From JAOAPG01 sp963791575 (GTDB lineage Bacteria; Acidobacteriota; Terriglobia; Terriglobales; Acidobacteriaceae), in assembly GCA_963791575.1 (NCBI GenBank), contig CAWBSY010000022.1:310001-374000 (forward strand): 64,000 nucleotides of DNA. The letters run 5' to 3'. A program made the translations under genes and the position numbers. Below, piece by piece: positions 1 to 8,463 of the stretch; positions within the stretch are counted from its first letter, which is position 1, and each line of letters begins with the position of its first letter. The notes beneath the pieces are model-generated. The model made no database searches, was not told the DNA's origin, and saw only the letters and a list, made by a program, of their open reading frames with translations.

Positions 1-38
1 TGGGACCTTCCTCAGCTACGCCGCATCTGCCTCCTGCC

Positions 39-1301
39 ATGACCTCCGTGCCTGTGCGGAAAAAGCCATTCTATTCGGCGCTGTGGGTGCAAGTGTCGAT
101 TGCAATGGTGATCGCAATCGCGCTTGGCTACTTCCATCCCGAACGCGCCATTGCAATGAAGCCGCTGGGGGACGCTTTTATTCGCCTGATCACCATGGTT
201 ATTACTCTGATTATTTTCTGCACGGTGGTGACGGGAATTGCCGGCATGCAGGACATGAAAAAAGTCGGGCGGGTCGGCGGCAAAGCACTGCTTTATTTCG
301 AAATCGTCTCCACGCTCGCGTTGTTCATCGGACTCGTCGTAGGTAATGTCGTCCGTCCCGGTGGAGGATTCAACGTGAACACCGCCACGCTCGATGCGAA
401 GTCCGTCGCCGAATATGCGGGTCAGGCCAAGGCACAAAGCGTGACCGATTTTCTGATGCACATCATTCCGACAACTGCGGTCGATGCATTCGCCAAGGGA
501 GATATTCTCCAAGTCCTACTGGTCGCAATTCTATTTGGATTCGCCTTGTCGATGGTTGGCCCCCGTTGCAAACCCGTTGTGGATCTGTTCGATGCCCTTA
601 CCCATGCAGTTTTCGGCGTAGTCAATATCCTGATGAGGCTTGCTCCCATTGGCGCATTCGGCGCCATGGCGTTCACAGTCGGTAAGTACGGCATCGCGTC
701 GCTGGGCCCACTGGCGAAGCTCATTGGGACTTTTTATGTCACGTCGATTTTGTTTGTTATCGTCGTGCTGGGTGCAATCGCGTGGATGGCCGGTTTCAGC
801 ATCATCAAGTTTCTCCTCTATATCAAAGAAGAAATTCTGCTAGTGCTGGCGATCAGTTCGTCGGAACCGGCTTTGCCAACGTTGATGACGAAGCTTGAAA
901 ACTTGGGTTGCTCGAAAGCTTTGGTAGGTTTGGTGGTCCCAACTGGATACACATTCAATACCGACGGCACGAGTCTCTATATGACGTTGGCGGCATTGTT
1001 TGTGGCGCAGGCGACTAATACCCATCTCACACTCACCCAACAGCTCACTATCTTTGCAGTCGCCATTTTGACTTCCAAAGGTGCGAGCGGCGTGCAGGGA
1101 GCATCTTTCATCGCGCTTGTCGGAACTTTATCGGTCGTGCCGACGATTCCAGTTGCCGGCATGGCCTTGATTCTAGGCATTGATCGTTTCATGAGCATGT
1201 TCCGCGCGCTGGTAAATATGATTGGAAACGGCGTGGCGACGATAGTAGTAGCGCGTTGGGAAGGCGAACTCACCCGCGAAAACCTGCGGACAACGCTTTA
1301 G
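39..1301 (+). CDS. Dicarboxylate/amino-acid:cation symporter (DAACS family)
   Basis: Secondary transporter of the DctA/GltP family, which takes up C4-dicarboxylates or acidic amino acids with Na+ or H+ across the inner membrane. The 420 aa length is normal. Hydrophobic segments run through the protein. The C-terminal substrate/cation region is recognisable as FNTDGTSLYMTLAALFVAQA near residue 305-325, matching the family motif FNLDGTSIYxTxAxxFIAQA, followed by TSKGASGVQGASFI and a GIDRFMSM motif typical of DctA-like members. The ATG at 39 has no clear Shine-Dalgarno. It stands alone before a tRNA. Substrate cannot be chosen between succinate/malate and glutamate/aspartate from the sequence. 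Confidence 0.9.
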   Translation: MTSVPVRKKPFYSALWVQVSIAMVIAIALGYFHPERAIAMKPLGDAFIRLITMVITLIIFCTVVTGIAGMQDMKKVGRVGGKALLYFEIVSTLALFIGLVVGNVVRPGGGFNVNTATLDAKSVAEYAGQAKAQSVTDFLMHIIPTTAVDAFAKGDILQVLLVAILFGFALSMVGPRCKPVVDLFDALTHAVFGVVNILMRLAPIGAFGAMAFTVGKYGIASLGPLAKLIGTFYVTSILFVIVVLGAIAWMAGFSIIKFLLYIKEEILLVLAISSSEPALPTLMTKLENLGCSKALVGLVVPTGYTFNTDGTSLYMTLAALFVAQATNTHLTLTQQLTIFAVAILTSKGASGVQGASFIALVGTLSVVPTIPVAGMALILGIDRFMSMFRALVNMIGNGVATIVVARWEGELTRENLRTTL

Positions 1302-1451
1302 GCTCACTTCTTGCGTCAAGGCCAGAAGCGCTATTGCATAAGCCTCAGACAAACAAAATGCATTGCATTCGTCAGGATCATTGCAAATAGACCGTTGAGA
1401 CTCATATGTCCCAGAAAAAGATTGCTTGTTATAATCGAGATCAACCGAAAC

Positions 1452-1526
1452 GGCGCTATCGTCTAGGGGTTAGGACGGAAGATTCTCAATCTTCAAACAC
1501 GGGTTCGATTCCCGTTAGCGCTACCA
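1452..1526 (+). tRNA. tRNA-Glu (anticodon CUC)
   Basis: A complete cloverleaf can be drawn. The acceptor stem GGCGCTA pairs with TAGCGCT (one G-T at the end). The D arm holds GTCTAGGGGTTAGGAC. The anticodon stem GAAGA/TCTTC closes the loop TTCTCAA, giving anticodon CTC, which reads GAG. The T arm is ACGGG-TTCGATT-CCCGT. The 3' CCA is encoded at 1524-1526. The gene is isolated between the symporter and the permease pair. Confidence 0.95.
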
Positions 1527-2169
1527 CCTTACCAACTCACCTGACTTTCTCTCCCCGAACGAGGATGACATACCTCTATCCGGTCACATACAGGCAAGAA
1601 TCTGGCCATTGAGGGCAACTGGATTGAGCACCTCGTCGAATCTCCGTCATGAAAGCAAATCGTGCAAACGGACTTCATCAAATTAATCGGGACGCTTGAT
1701 TCAGCCTCGTTCCGAGGCACGATCGAAATCGAGGGAATGACTACGCGAGACACGGTTCTTTTAAAGCGGGTACGGGGAATTTGGGTATGTAGGATATCCA
1801 ACCAGAGACTATAGCTGTTGAAATATCGCATTACACTCATCAAATCGAATCGTAGGCGCTAGACTGATTTAAACGGTTAGGAAGTCGAGCATAACGGGCT
1901 TTAGTTACGATGCCCCAAGTGGGTGATGCATTTCATGGTATTGCGGAACTTTGAGGTTTCAATAGCCGTACTCTTCAATAAGGCTGGGGGAACGGGAGCG
2001 AGCGCTTTGGTCCACGCGTATGGGGCTAAGCTTGGCGCAATTTCCGATTGATTTCGACCGCTGAATCGGGGCTGGTGATCGCGCCGCAGCATCATACAAT
2101 TTTGAGTGGCTTAGCCTGCTCTCGTAAAAACTGTGCATCTATAGTGAACAGTACTAATGTGAGTCGACG
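1527..2169. other. Gene-poor stretch, no supported gene
   Basis: Every reading frame here is short or interrupted and none resembles a family I recognise. A conceptual stretch around 1665-1790 on the plus strand (with IEIEGMTTRDTVLLKR) has protein-like composition and could be a decayed coding remnant, but this is weak. The promoter for the permease pair at 2170 should lie at the right end; I cannot assign its boxes with confidence. Confidence 0.4.
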
Positions 2170-3414
2170 ATGCGGACGGCGCTGGACATCTTCACGCAGA
2201 TCTTTCGCAATCTCTGGGCGCACAAGCTGCGCTCATTTCTCACCATGTTCGGGATTGCCTGGGGCGTGGGATCCTTACTGCTGCTGGTAGGAGTCGGCGA
2301 AGGCTTCCGCTCGGGTAACAAGCGTGAGCTTGCGGAGTTTGGACAAGACATCATGTTTTTGTTTCCGGGGCGTGCCCCGGCCGTGAAAGGCAACATGAAC
2401 TCCGCTCGATCCTACCTGCTCACTTATCGAGACTACCTGGATATCAGGCAATTGGCATACATCCGTAATGCTTGCCCGCTAATTTCTCGTACCGATCTAC
2501 ACGAGGTCAGCGAATTTGCTAACGGCAGTGGCGAGATTCTGGGCACAGAATCGCGGCTAAACGAGATTAGTTATCTTCCGCTCAAGGAAGGTCGCTGGCT
2601 CAATGAATTGGATGGAGCGCAGCGACGAAATGTAATCGTTCTGGGAAACGAGTTGCTCAAGGCGCTATTCCCCGGGCGTCCCGCGGTTGGCGCATTCGTC
2701 CTGCTGAATGGCATCCGATTTGAAGTGGTGGGTGCCATGCCGCACCTCGGGCACGGCGACAACATGTGGCTGAACATGCGTGGCTACATCCCCTTCCAGG
2801 TGATGGCCAGTAATTTCCCGCTCAAGGGTGAAAACCATCAGAACTCAATTTCCTTTATCGAGTATCAGCCGCGTGTCACGGCGGAGCACTTGCTGGCGCA
2901 GGAAAAGGTTCACGAAATCATTGGGCGGAATCACGAATTCGATTCCGCCGACGAAAATGCTTTCGACGAGTGGGATACGATCCAGGAATCAAAGATGGTG
3001 GGAACAATTTTTGACGGGATGAACCTGTTTTTGGGAGCGGTGGGAATGGTTACGCTGGCGCTGGGCGCGATCGGCGTGATCAACATCATGCTGGTTGCGG
3101 TGAGTGAACGCACGCACGAAATTGGTTTGCGGAAGGCGTTGGGCGCTACCAACCGGAACATCCTCTTTCATTTCCTTCTGGAAGGATTACTTCTTACGCT
3201 AGGGAGCGGGCTGATTGGTATGTTACTGGCGACGGGCTTGATGGTAGCAATGGGGGGAGTGCGGGGGCCACAGGGATTCGATCCGCCGAAATTGGTGCCG
3301 ATGTCGGCCATGCTGGCGATCGGCAGTCTGTCGCTGGCTGGAGTGATCGCGGGTCTCTATCCGGCGCGGAGAGCGGCCATGCTGCAGCCGGTGGAAGCGC
3401 TGCGGCAGGAGTAA
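2170..3414 (+). CDS. MacB-like ABC transporter permease, first of a tandem pair
   Basis: Inner-membrane permease of the MacB/FtsX superfamily (MacB_PCD periplasmic domain followed by an FtsX domain). One N-terminal membrane helix (about residues 20-45) follows the typical start IFRNLWAHKLRSFLTMFGI. A periplasmic domain of about 230 residues comes next. Three helices close the protein around the signature INIMLVAVSERTHEIGLRKA and end with YPARRAAMLQPVEALRQE. Length 414 aa is normal. It is followed after one base by a second permease of identical length, so the two probably form a heterodimer. No ATPase or adaptor gene lies next to them. Such proteins export peptides, macrolides or lipoproteins; the substrate here is unknown. 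Confidence 0.9.
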   Translation: MRTALDIFTQIFRNLWAHKLRSFLTMFGIAWGVGSLLLLVGVGEGFRSGNKRELAEFGQDIMFLFPGRAPAVKGNMNSARSYLLTYRDYLDIRQLAYIRNACPLISRTDLHEVSEFANGSGEILGTESRLNEISYLPLKEGRWLNELDGAQRRNVIVLGNELLKALFPGRPAVGAFVLLNGIRFEVVGAMPHLGHGDNMWLNMRGYIPFQVMASNFPLKGENHQNSISFIEYQPRVTAEHLLAQEKVHEIIGRNHEFDSADENAFDEWDTIQESKMVGTIFDGMNLFLGAVGMVTLALGAIGVINIMLVAVSERTHEIGLRKALGATNRNILFHFLLEGLLLTLGSGLIGMLLATGLMVAMGGVRGPQGFDPPKLVPMSAMLAIGSLSLAGVIAGLYPARRAAMLQPVEALRQE

Positions 3415-3415
3415 T

Positions 3416-4660
3416 ATGATGTTCCGTGATCTGTTCCACGAAGCCTATGACGCCATGCGTCACAATCGGCGCCGCACAGCGCTCACCATGCTGGGCATGG
3501 GTTGGGGAATCGCAACAGTCGTCATGCTGCTGGCCTATGGCGACGGTTTTGGCCACGCTTTCGCGAATATTTTTGCGAATTTCGGTACGAAGCTAACCAT
3601 CGTGGTTCCGGGAAAAACGTCCATGCAGGCCGGCGGCCAGAAATCGGGAGTTCAAATCCGCTTCACTCAAGACGACGTAGAGGCGCTCGCCACCAACCTT
3701 CCCCAAATTACGCATATCACGCCGGAAGTCGAGAAGCAGGTAAGCGTCCAGTACGATGCCAGAGTCTTCACGTTCCCAGTGAGCGGGAATGATCCAGATG
3801 TAATTTCGATTCGCGCCCTCAAAATGGGCCAAGGCCGCTTTTACAACATGGAAGATCAGAATCAGCGCGCCCGTGTAGCGGTGATCGGATCGGAAGCCAA
3901 AGAGAAATTATTTTCCGGACGTAACGCGTTGGGGGAACACATCCGGCTGGATGGTCTCAGCTTTGAAGTTGTCGGCGTTTTGAGCGCCAAAATGCAGGAG
4001 GGAAACGACGACATAAACCGCGTGGTCTATATCCCCTTTACCACAATGAGCGATCTGAAGGATACGCACTACCTCGATACCATCTGGTTTAACTACGATA
4101 CCCCGGAGTACGCGCGAATCGAGCCGGCGGTACGCTCCATCATGGCCTCGCAACATAAGTTTAACCAGACGGACCGTCAAGCCGTGAGAGTGTTCAACCT
4201 CATGATGCAGCTTCATCAGTTCGAAATCATTTCGCTCGGGTTGAAAATCCTGATGGGTTTCATCGGCACACTCACGCTCGGCATTGGCGGTGTCGGGCTG
4301 ATGAATATAATGCTGGTCTCGGTTACGCAGCGGACTCGTGAGATTGGTGTGCAGAAAGCGCTCGGAGCGCAACGTTGGTACATTCTGATGCAGTTCCTTG
4401 CCGAAGCGCTGACCATTACGTTCATCGGCGGTGTGCTGGGCGTGATCCTTGCGTATGTGGTAGCGCTTTCGGTGGGAAGGCTTACCTTATACAGCGCGTT
4501 TGCGAAGAACGGAGAAGCGGGCGATATTCGGCTGATTATTGCTCCGGGCACGCTGATCGCGTCCACTCTTATTCTCGGCGCGGTGGGACTGATCAGCGGG
4601 ATGGTGCCGGCGTTGCGCGCGTCGCGAATGGATCCGATTGAAGCCTTACGACACGAATAG
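3416..4660 (+). CDS. MacB-like ABC transporter permease, second of a tandem pair
   Basis: Second MacB/FtsX-type permease, 414 aa, starting one base after the stop of the first, so the two are translated from one message. It shows the N-terminal helix (EAYDAMRHNRRRTALTMLGM, about residues 8-27), a large extracytoplasmic domain and three C-terminal helices around MNIMLVSVTQRTREIGVQKA, ending with ALRASRMDPIEALRHE. The two permeases are clearly paralogous but diverged, consistent with a heterodimeric transporter. The energising ATPase is not in the flanking sequence and must come from elsewhere if the pair is functional. Confidence 0.9.
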   Translation: MMFRDLFHEAYDAMRHNRRRTALTMLGMGWGIATVVMLLAYGDGFGHAFANIFANFGTKLTIVVPGKTSMQAGGQKSGVQIRFTQDDVEALATNLPQITHITPEVEKQVSVQYDARVFTFPVSGNDPDVISIRALKMGQGRFYNMEDQNQRARVAVIGSEAKEKLFSGRNALGEHIRLDGLSFEVVGVLSAKMQEGNDDINRVVYIPFTTMSDLKDTHYLDTIWFNYDTPEYARIEPAVRSIMASQHKFNQTDRQAVRVFNLMMQLHQFEIISLGLKILMGFIGTLTLGIGGVGLMNIMLVSVTQRTREIGVQKALGAQRWYILMQFLAEALTITFIGGVLGVILAYVVALSVGRLTLYSAFAKNGEAGDIRLIIAPGTLIASTLILGAVGLISGMVPALRASRMDPIEALRHE

Positions 4661-4775
4661 CGGCTGCCATATTCAAATGGTATGACATCTGAGAACTACT
4701 TATGCTCCTGGAGCGCTGTCGATAAATCGCGATTTCACTCATTGACACAGTTTCAGGGTCGCAACCGCTGAACAC

Positions 4776-4972
4776 GATCCGTTTGGCCACGGTATCGACG
4801 CATTCGTTTGGACAGCTGGGGGCGGCATGGTATGAGTCGCCTAGATGTTGCGGCAATCGGATACAAAAATCCCGCAGGCATGACTCTATATACCGCCGAC
4901 AGCATCTCAGCCGATGGAACTACCTTTGCAGGACAGTGCTTTGATGCCCAGGGACATTCGGCAACTGGATAG
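4776..4972 (+). pseudogene. Relic of a HAF-repeat extracellular protein
   Basis: Two fragments in different plus-strand frames read like the end of a HAF-repeat protein (extended secreted proteins with repeats such as HAFxWxxGGGMxxLGxLGG). The first, from 4776, reads FGHGIDAFVWTAGGGM before a stop. The second, from about 4853 to the stop at 4972, contains SISADGTTFAGQCFDAQGHS, which resembles the terminal ISADGTTIVG...GQ pattern of this family. No start, no complete repeat and no ribosome-binding site remain. The rest of the 4661-5034 gap holds nothing I can assign. Confidence 0.4.
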
Positions 4973-5034
4973 CGAATTCCTGATGCGTGCGAGATCGGCT
5001 ACACTCCCCGTAAGCTCGATTCTTATTCTTTGAC

Positions 5035-5682
5035 ATGACAATATTCCATTGCTCAGCCATTCTCTTCGATTTGGACGGCGTCCTTGTTGATTCCACTGTC
5101 TCGATTATTCGCCATTGGCGAGCCTGGGCCGAGAATAACCAGATCGATCCAGAAAAAGTATTAGCAGTTATTCATGGACGACGCACTGTTGAAGTCCTGC
5201 GCATGATGGCACCTCACCTCGATGCGGAACCGGAAGCGATGAGGCTCGAGCAAGGTGTGACGGATGACAATGGCACGACAGTCGTGCCGGGCGCATTGGA
5301 GTTGCTGCGCTCTATTCCCGAAGATCGCTGGTGTGTCGTAACTTCGGGCACTCGTGCGTTGGCCATGTCTCGGATACGTGGCGCCAATCTTCCGGTTCCT
5401 AAAATTTTGGTCGGAGCGGACGATGTGAACAAAGGTAAGCCGGATCCAGAACCCTATCTCAAAGGCGCGAAGCTGTTAGGGATGAAGCCTGAAGAATGTC
5501 TGGTGATCGAAGATGCACCACTTGGAATCGCGGCTGCCCACGCGGGGGGAATGAAAGCGATCGGGCTAACTACGACGTTTCCGGAGTCAGAGCTTCGCGT
5601 GGCGGACACGATCGATTGGAAGCTTGACACAAATTCAAGTGAGAAGTTTGGCGGCAGGAAAGCTGGAAGTCAGCGTCGTTGA
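5035..5682 (+). CDS. HAD-family hydrolase (sugar/polyol phosphatase-like, subfamily IA)
   Basis: Cytoplasmic phosphatase of the haloacid dehalogenase superfamily, 215 aa. Motif I is FDLDGVLVDST (nucleophile Asp and general acid Asp near residues 14 and 16). Motif II is VTSGT (about 100). The motif III lysine is in GKPDPEPYL (about 138). Motif IV is VIEDAPLGIAAAHAGGM (about 160-176). A helical cap lies between motifs I and II. This arrangement matches small sugar-phosphate and glycerol-3-phosphate phosphatases such as YfbT/GPP. The gene converges on dapD with a gap of about 20 bases. Confidence 0.88.
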   Translation: MTIFHCSAILFDLDGVLVDSTVSIIRHWRAWAENNQIDPEKVLAVIHGRRTVEVLRMMAPHLDAEPEAMRLEQGVTDDNGTTVVPGALELLRSIPEDRWCVVTSGTRALAMSRIRGANLPVPKILVGADDVNKGKPDPEPYLKGAKLLGMKPEECLVIEDAPLGIAAAHAGGMKAIGLTTTFPESELRVADTIDWKLDTNSSEKFGGRKAGSQRR

Positions 5683-5703
5683 CGTATAGATTTACCGTCC
5701 AGT

Positions 5704-6537
5704 TCACCGTAACCACTCTTCCAGTTCAATCCCGCGATCCGTCTTCTCGTCTCTATACTTCACAATCACTGGTGTATAGAGAGACAAATTCCACTCCGCA
5801 GCTTTTCCTTTCTTGACTGCGCGCGATCCCGGCACTACGACGGCATTTTCCGGGACTTCGAGCGGTTTATCATCCGTCGCGCGGTAAATTTCTTCGCGTA
5901 CGAGATCGTATAGCGGTGTGGAGCGGGTGAGAATCGTTCCGGCACCTAGCACAGCCCGCGTCCTTACCAGCGTTCCTTCGTACACGCCGCAATTCCCTCC
6001 AACTAACACGTCATCCTCGATAACGACAGGCGCGGCATTAATTGGCTCGAGTACGCCTCCAATTTGTGCCGCCGCGCTCAAATGCACTCGCTTACCGATC
6101 TGTGCGCAAGACCCAACCAGAGCGTGAGAATCGACCATCGTCCCTTCATCGACATACGCCCCAACATTGATAAACATCGGCGGCATGCAAATCACTGTAG
6201 GCGCAACGTAGGCGCCGAGTCTCACCGAAGATCCTCCCGGCACGATACGGACACGATCTCGAACCGTAAAACGCCGAGCAGGGAAGGTGTCTTTATCAAC
6301 AAAGGACAGGCTGGCATCCTGCGCCATTTCACTAAGCTCGCCGAGACGGAAGCCCAGCAAAATTCCTTGTTTGACCCAAACATTTACGGTCCATTCCCCA
6401 TTGATCTTCTCTGAGGCACGAATCTTGCCTTGTGTAAGTTCATCGCGAAAATCCATGAAAATCTGGCGTGCTTCAGGATTCCGCTCGACCTCGCCGAGCG
6501 ATGCGAGCCGTTCAATCTGAGATTTTAAAGATTGCAT
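5704..6537 (-). CDS. dapD: 2,3,4,5-tetrahydropyridine-2,6-dicarboxylate N-succinyltransferase
   Basis: DapD transfers succinyl from succinyl-CoA to tetrahydrodipicolinate in the succinylase branch of lysine/diaminopimelate synthesis. The sequence follows known DapD closely. There is an N-terminal helical part (MQSLKSQIERLA), then EKINGEWTVNVWVKQGILL, then the left-handed beta-helix with INVGAYVDEGTMVDSHALVG and SCAQIGKRVHLSAAAQIGGV, and a GSRAVKKGKAAEWNLSLYTP region before the C-terminus. The ATG at 6537 fits family N-termini; an upstream TTG at 6570 would add eleven unrelated residues. It is the last gene of the lysC-dapB-dapA-dapD run on the minus strand. Confidence 0.93.
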   Translation of the reverse strand: MQSLKSQIERLASLGEVERNPEARQIFMDFRDELTQGKIRASEKINGEWTVNVWVKQGILLGFRLGELSEMAQDASLSFVDKDTFPARRFTVRDRVRIVPGGSSVRLGAYVAPTVICMPPMFINVGAYVDEGTMVDSHALVGSCAQIGKRVHLSAAAQIGGVLEPINAAPVVIEDDVLVGGNCGVYEGTLVRTRAVLGAGTILTRSTPLYDLVREEIYRATDDKPLEVPENAVVVPGSRAVKKGKAAEWNLSLYTPVIVKYRDEKTDRGIELEEWLR

Positions 6538-6585
6538 GTGGGAAGAAGTATACGGGAACGGAATCGGCAAAAGTTTAATCCGCTT

Positions 6586-7710
6586 TCAGACGCACTTACA
6601 CTCGCTGCGGATCAGAACGCCAGGCATATTGTGTGAAACGTCCCTTGCTTCGACGATTGTCGCGTATGGACCATGCCAACGGGAATGGTCGGCTGTGAAT
6701 CCGGGAGGACGCCCTTTCCCGTGATTGCATTGACCGCATGATGATCTGTGCAAAACGCTTTTATGCGGTCCGGCAACCCAACTCTCGTAAACATAAAAAT
6801 CGTTCGCCACCGAGGCTGATGCAGGCTTAGGAATTAGTCCTGCTTCCATAGCGACTTTCTGCAGCTTCGATCTTGTGTCGCGGCGCATAGGTAGCAGGGG
6901 CAGACGGTAAACTTCTTCAATTTTGCCCATCATCGCGAGAACCGCTTTCACTGGCAATGGACTCGATTCAATAAAGTTTGCTTGCATGAGCGGCAGGTAT
7001 TTGCGATGAAGCGCGCGTGCTGTGTCCCAATTATTAGCGATGGCAGCCCGCGTCATTTCCGCCATTTCGTGCGGAATCTCATTGGATGCGACCGAAATAA
7101 CGCCGACTCCTCCCAGTGAAATTACGGGCAACGTGACTGCATCATCCCCGGATAGAACGATAAAGCCGTCCGGCACGACATTGCAGACTTCTGCAATCTG
7201 CGTCATGTTGCCGCTGGCTTCTTTCACTCCGGCGATGTTCGGAATTTCTGCCAATCGCGCGAGGGTTGCAGGTTCGAGATTCGCACCCGTGCGTCCGGGA
7301 ACGTTGTAGAGAATGATTGGCTTTTCAACCGCTTCGGCAATCGCCTTGAAATGCTGGTACTGTCCCTCTTGCGTTGGCTTGTTGTAGTAAGGAGAAGCGG
7401 TGAGTATTGCATCGACTCCTGAGCGTCCGGATACTTCTTTGGCTTTTGCGACAGCATCGTGCGTGGAATTGGAAGTCGCGCCGGCAACAATCGGCACGCG
7501 CCCGCCGACAACTTCGACAGTAATGTCGATGACGCGCAGCCACTCGTCGTGGGTAAGGGTAGGCGTCTCACCCGTAGTTCCACACGGGACCAGGAAATCG
7601 ATACCTGATTCGACCTGCCAAGCTACAAGGGCGTGTAAAGCGTTCTCGTCAATCGATCCGTCTTGATGGAAGGGAGTTACGAGTGCAGTGCCGCATCCAC
7701 GAAGTTGCAT
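6586..7710 (-). CDS. dapA: 4-hydroxy-tetrahydrodipicolinate synthase with a C-terminal Cys/His domain
   Basis: DapA condenses pyruvate and aspartate semialdehyde. Residues 1 to about 295 are a complete DapA TIM barrel: CGTTGET (43-49, active-site Thr pair), PYYNKPTQEG (107-116), LYNVPGRTG (134-142, catalytic Tyr) and GVKEASGN (161-168, Schiff-base Lys). The usual length is about 292 aa, whereas this frame runs to 374. Residues 305-374 form an extra domain with FYVYESW, HRSSCGQCNHGKG and SRWHGPY, followed by a CKC near the end. It resembles small free-standing proteins sharing the CxxCNxGxG...WHGP pattern. A GTG codon begins this segment (VANDFYVY), so it may be a natural fusion or a lost stop between two genes. 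The start is four bases after dapB. Confidence 0.9.
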   Translation of the reverse strand: MQLRGCGTALVTPFHQDGSIDENALHALVAWQVESGIDFLVPCGTTGETPTLTHDEWLRVIDITVEVVGGRVPIVAGATSNSTHDAVAKAKEVSGRSGVDAILTASPYYNKPTQEGQYQHFKAIAEAVEKPIILYNVPGRTGANLEPATLARLAEIPNIAGVKEASGNMTQIAEVCNVVPDGFIVLSGDDAVTLPVISLGGVGVISVASNEIPHEMAEMTRAAIANNWDTARALHRKYLPLMQANFIESSPLPVKAVLAMMGKIEEVYRLPLLPMRRDTRSKLQKVAMEAGLIPKPASASVANDFYVYESWVAGPHKSVLHRSSCGQCNHGKGRPPGFTADHSRWHGPYATIVEARDVSHNMPGVLIRSECKCV

Positions 7711-7714
7711 ACCA

Positions 7715-8447
7715 TTAAGATATCGCGATCCGGTGAGAGTGCAAAACGCGAGGACCAGCGATTAGCGCTAGCTGCCGCCAGATGTCTTTGAAGTCAAAGA
7801 ATCCCTTCTTGTCCGCTAACCACTCTGCACCACGCACCGCGCCTTCCGCAAAGCCGCGTCTGGACTTGGCGTCATGACAGACATAGATTGTGTCGTTAGG
7901 GGAGTCGAGCACGAGTTCGTGCATTCCGACGACCTCACCCTCTCGGAACGAAGTTATCTCGATTTCGGCATCGGACGACTGCCTGACTGCATTCTGCAAG
8001 GCTATAGCCGTTCCGGAAGGCGCATCCTTCTTGTGGACATGATGACGCTCAAAGATTTGTCCGAAATAATGATGGTTGAGTGCTACCGAGGCTGTCTGGG
8101 CGATCTCGTAGAGTAAGTTCACGCCGATGGAAAAATTCGCGCCAAAGAGAAATCCAGTCCCGCTTTGCTCAACTATTTTCTGGATTCTCGGTAAATCCTC
8201 GTACCATCCGGTCGTGCCAACTACTATGTTCTTCTTCGCAGCAACACATGCTTCGATGTTAGGCAGAACGGCGTGAGGAGTAGTGAAATCGATCAACCAC
8301 ATCAACTTTGCGCAGCTTGTCTGAAGTCAAAGCTGAAGCGTTCGAGTTGTCAGCGCTGCGAAGAGCCTCGACGGAATGTCCGCGTTCACGGGCGATCTCT
8401 GCCGCAATCGAACCGGTCTTGCCTTCGCCAAGAAAAAGAATGTTCAT
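7715..8447 (-). CDS. dapB: 4-hydroxy-tetrahydrodipicolinate reductase, interrupted by one frameshift
   Basis: DapB reduces hydroxytetrahydrodipicolinate with NAD(P)H. The N-terminal piece starts at 8447 (MNILFLGEGKTGSIAAEIA, Rossmann loop) and reads to KVDVV. The second piece continues as IDFTTPHAVLPNIEACVAAK, then VVGTTGW, then FGANFSIGVNLLYEIA, HHYFGQIFERHHVHKKDAPS (catalytic His region) and GTAIAL. Joining them needs removal of one base, the C at about 8294 on the plus strand. The joined protein is about 243 aa, normal for DapB. Because this step is required for diaminopimelate and the peptidoglycan wall, a sequencing error is more likely than loss. lysC lies 16 bases upstream. Confidence 0.88.
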
Positions 8448-8463
8448 AATGTTCGGCCGGTCG

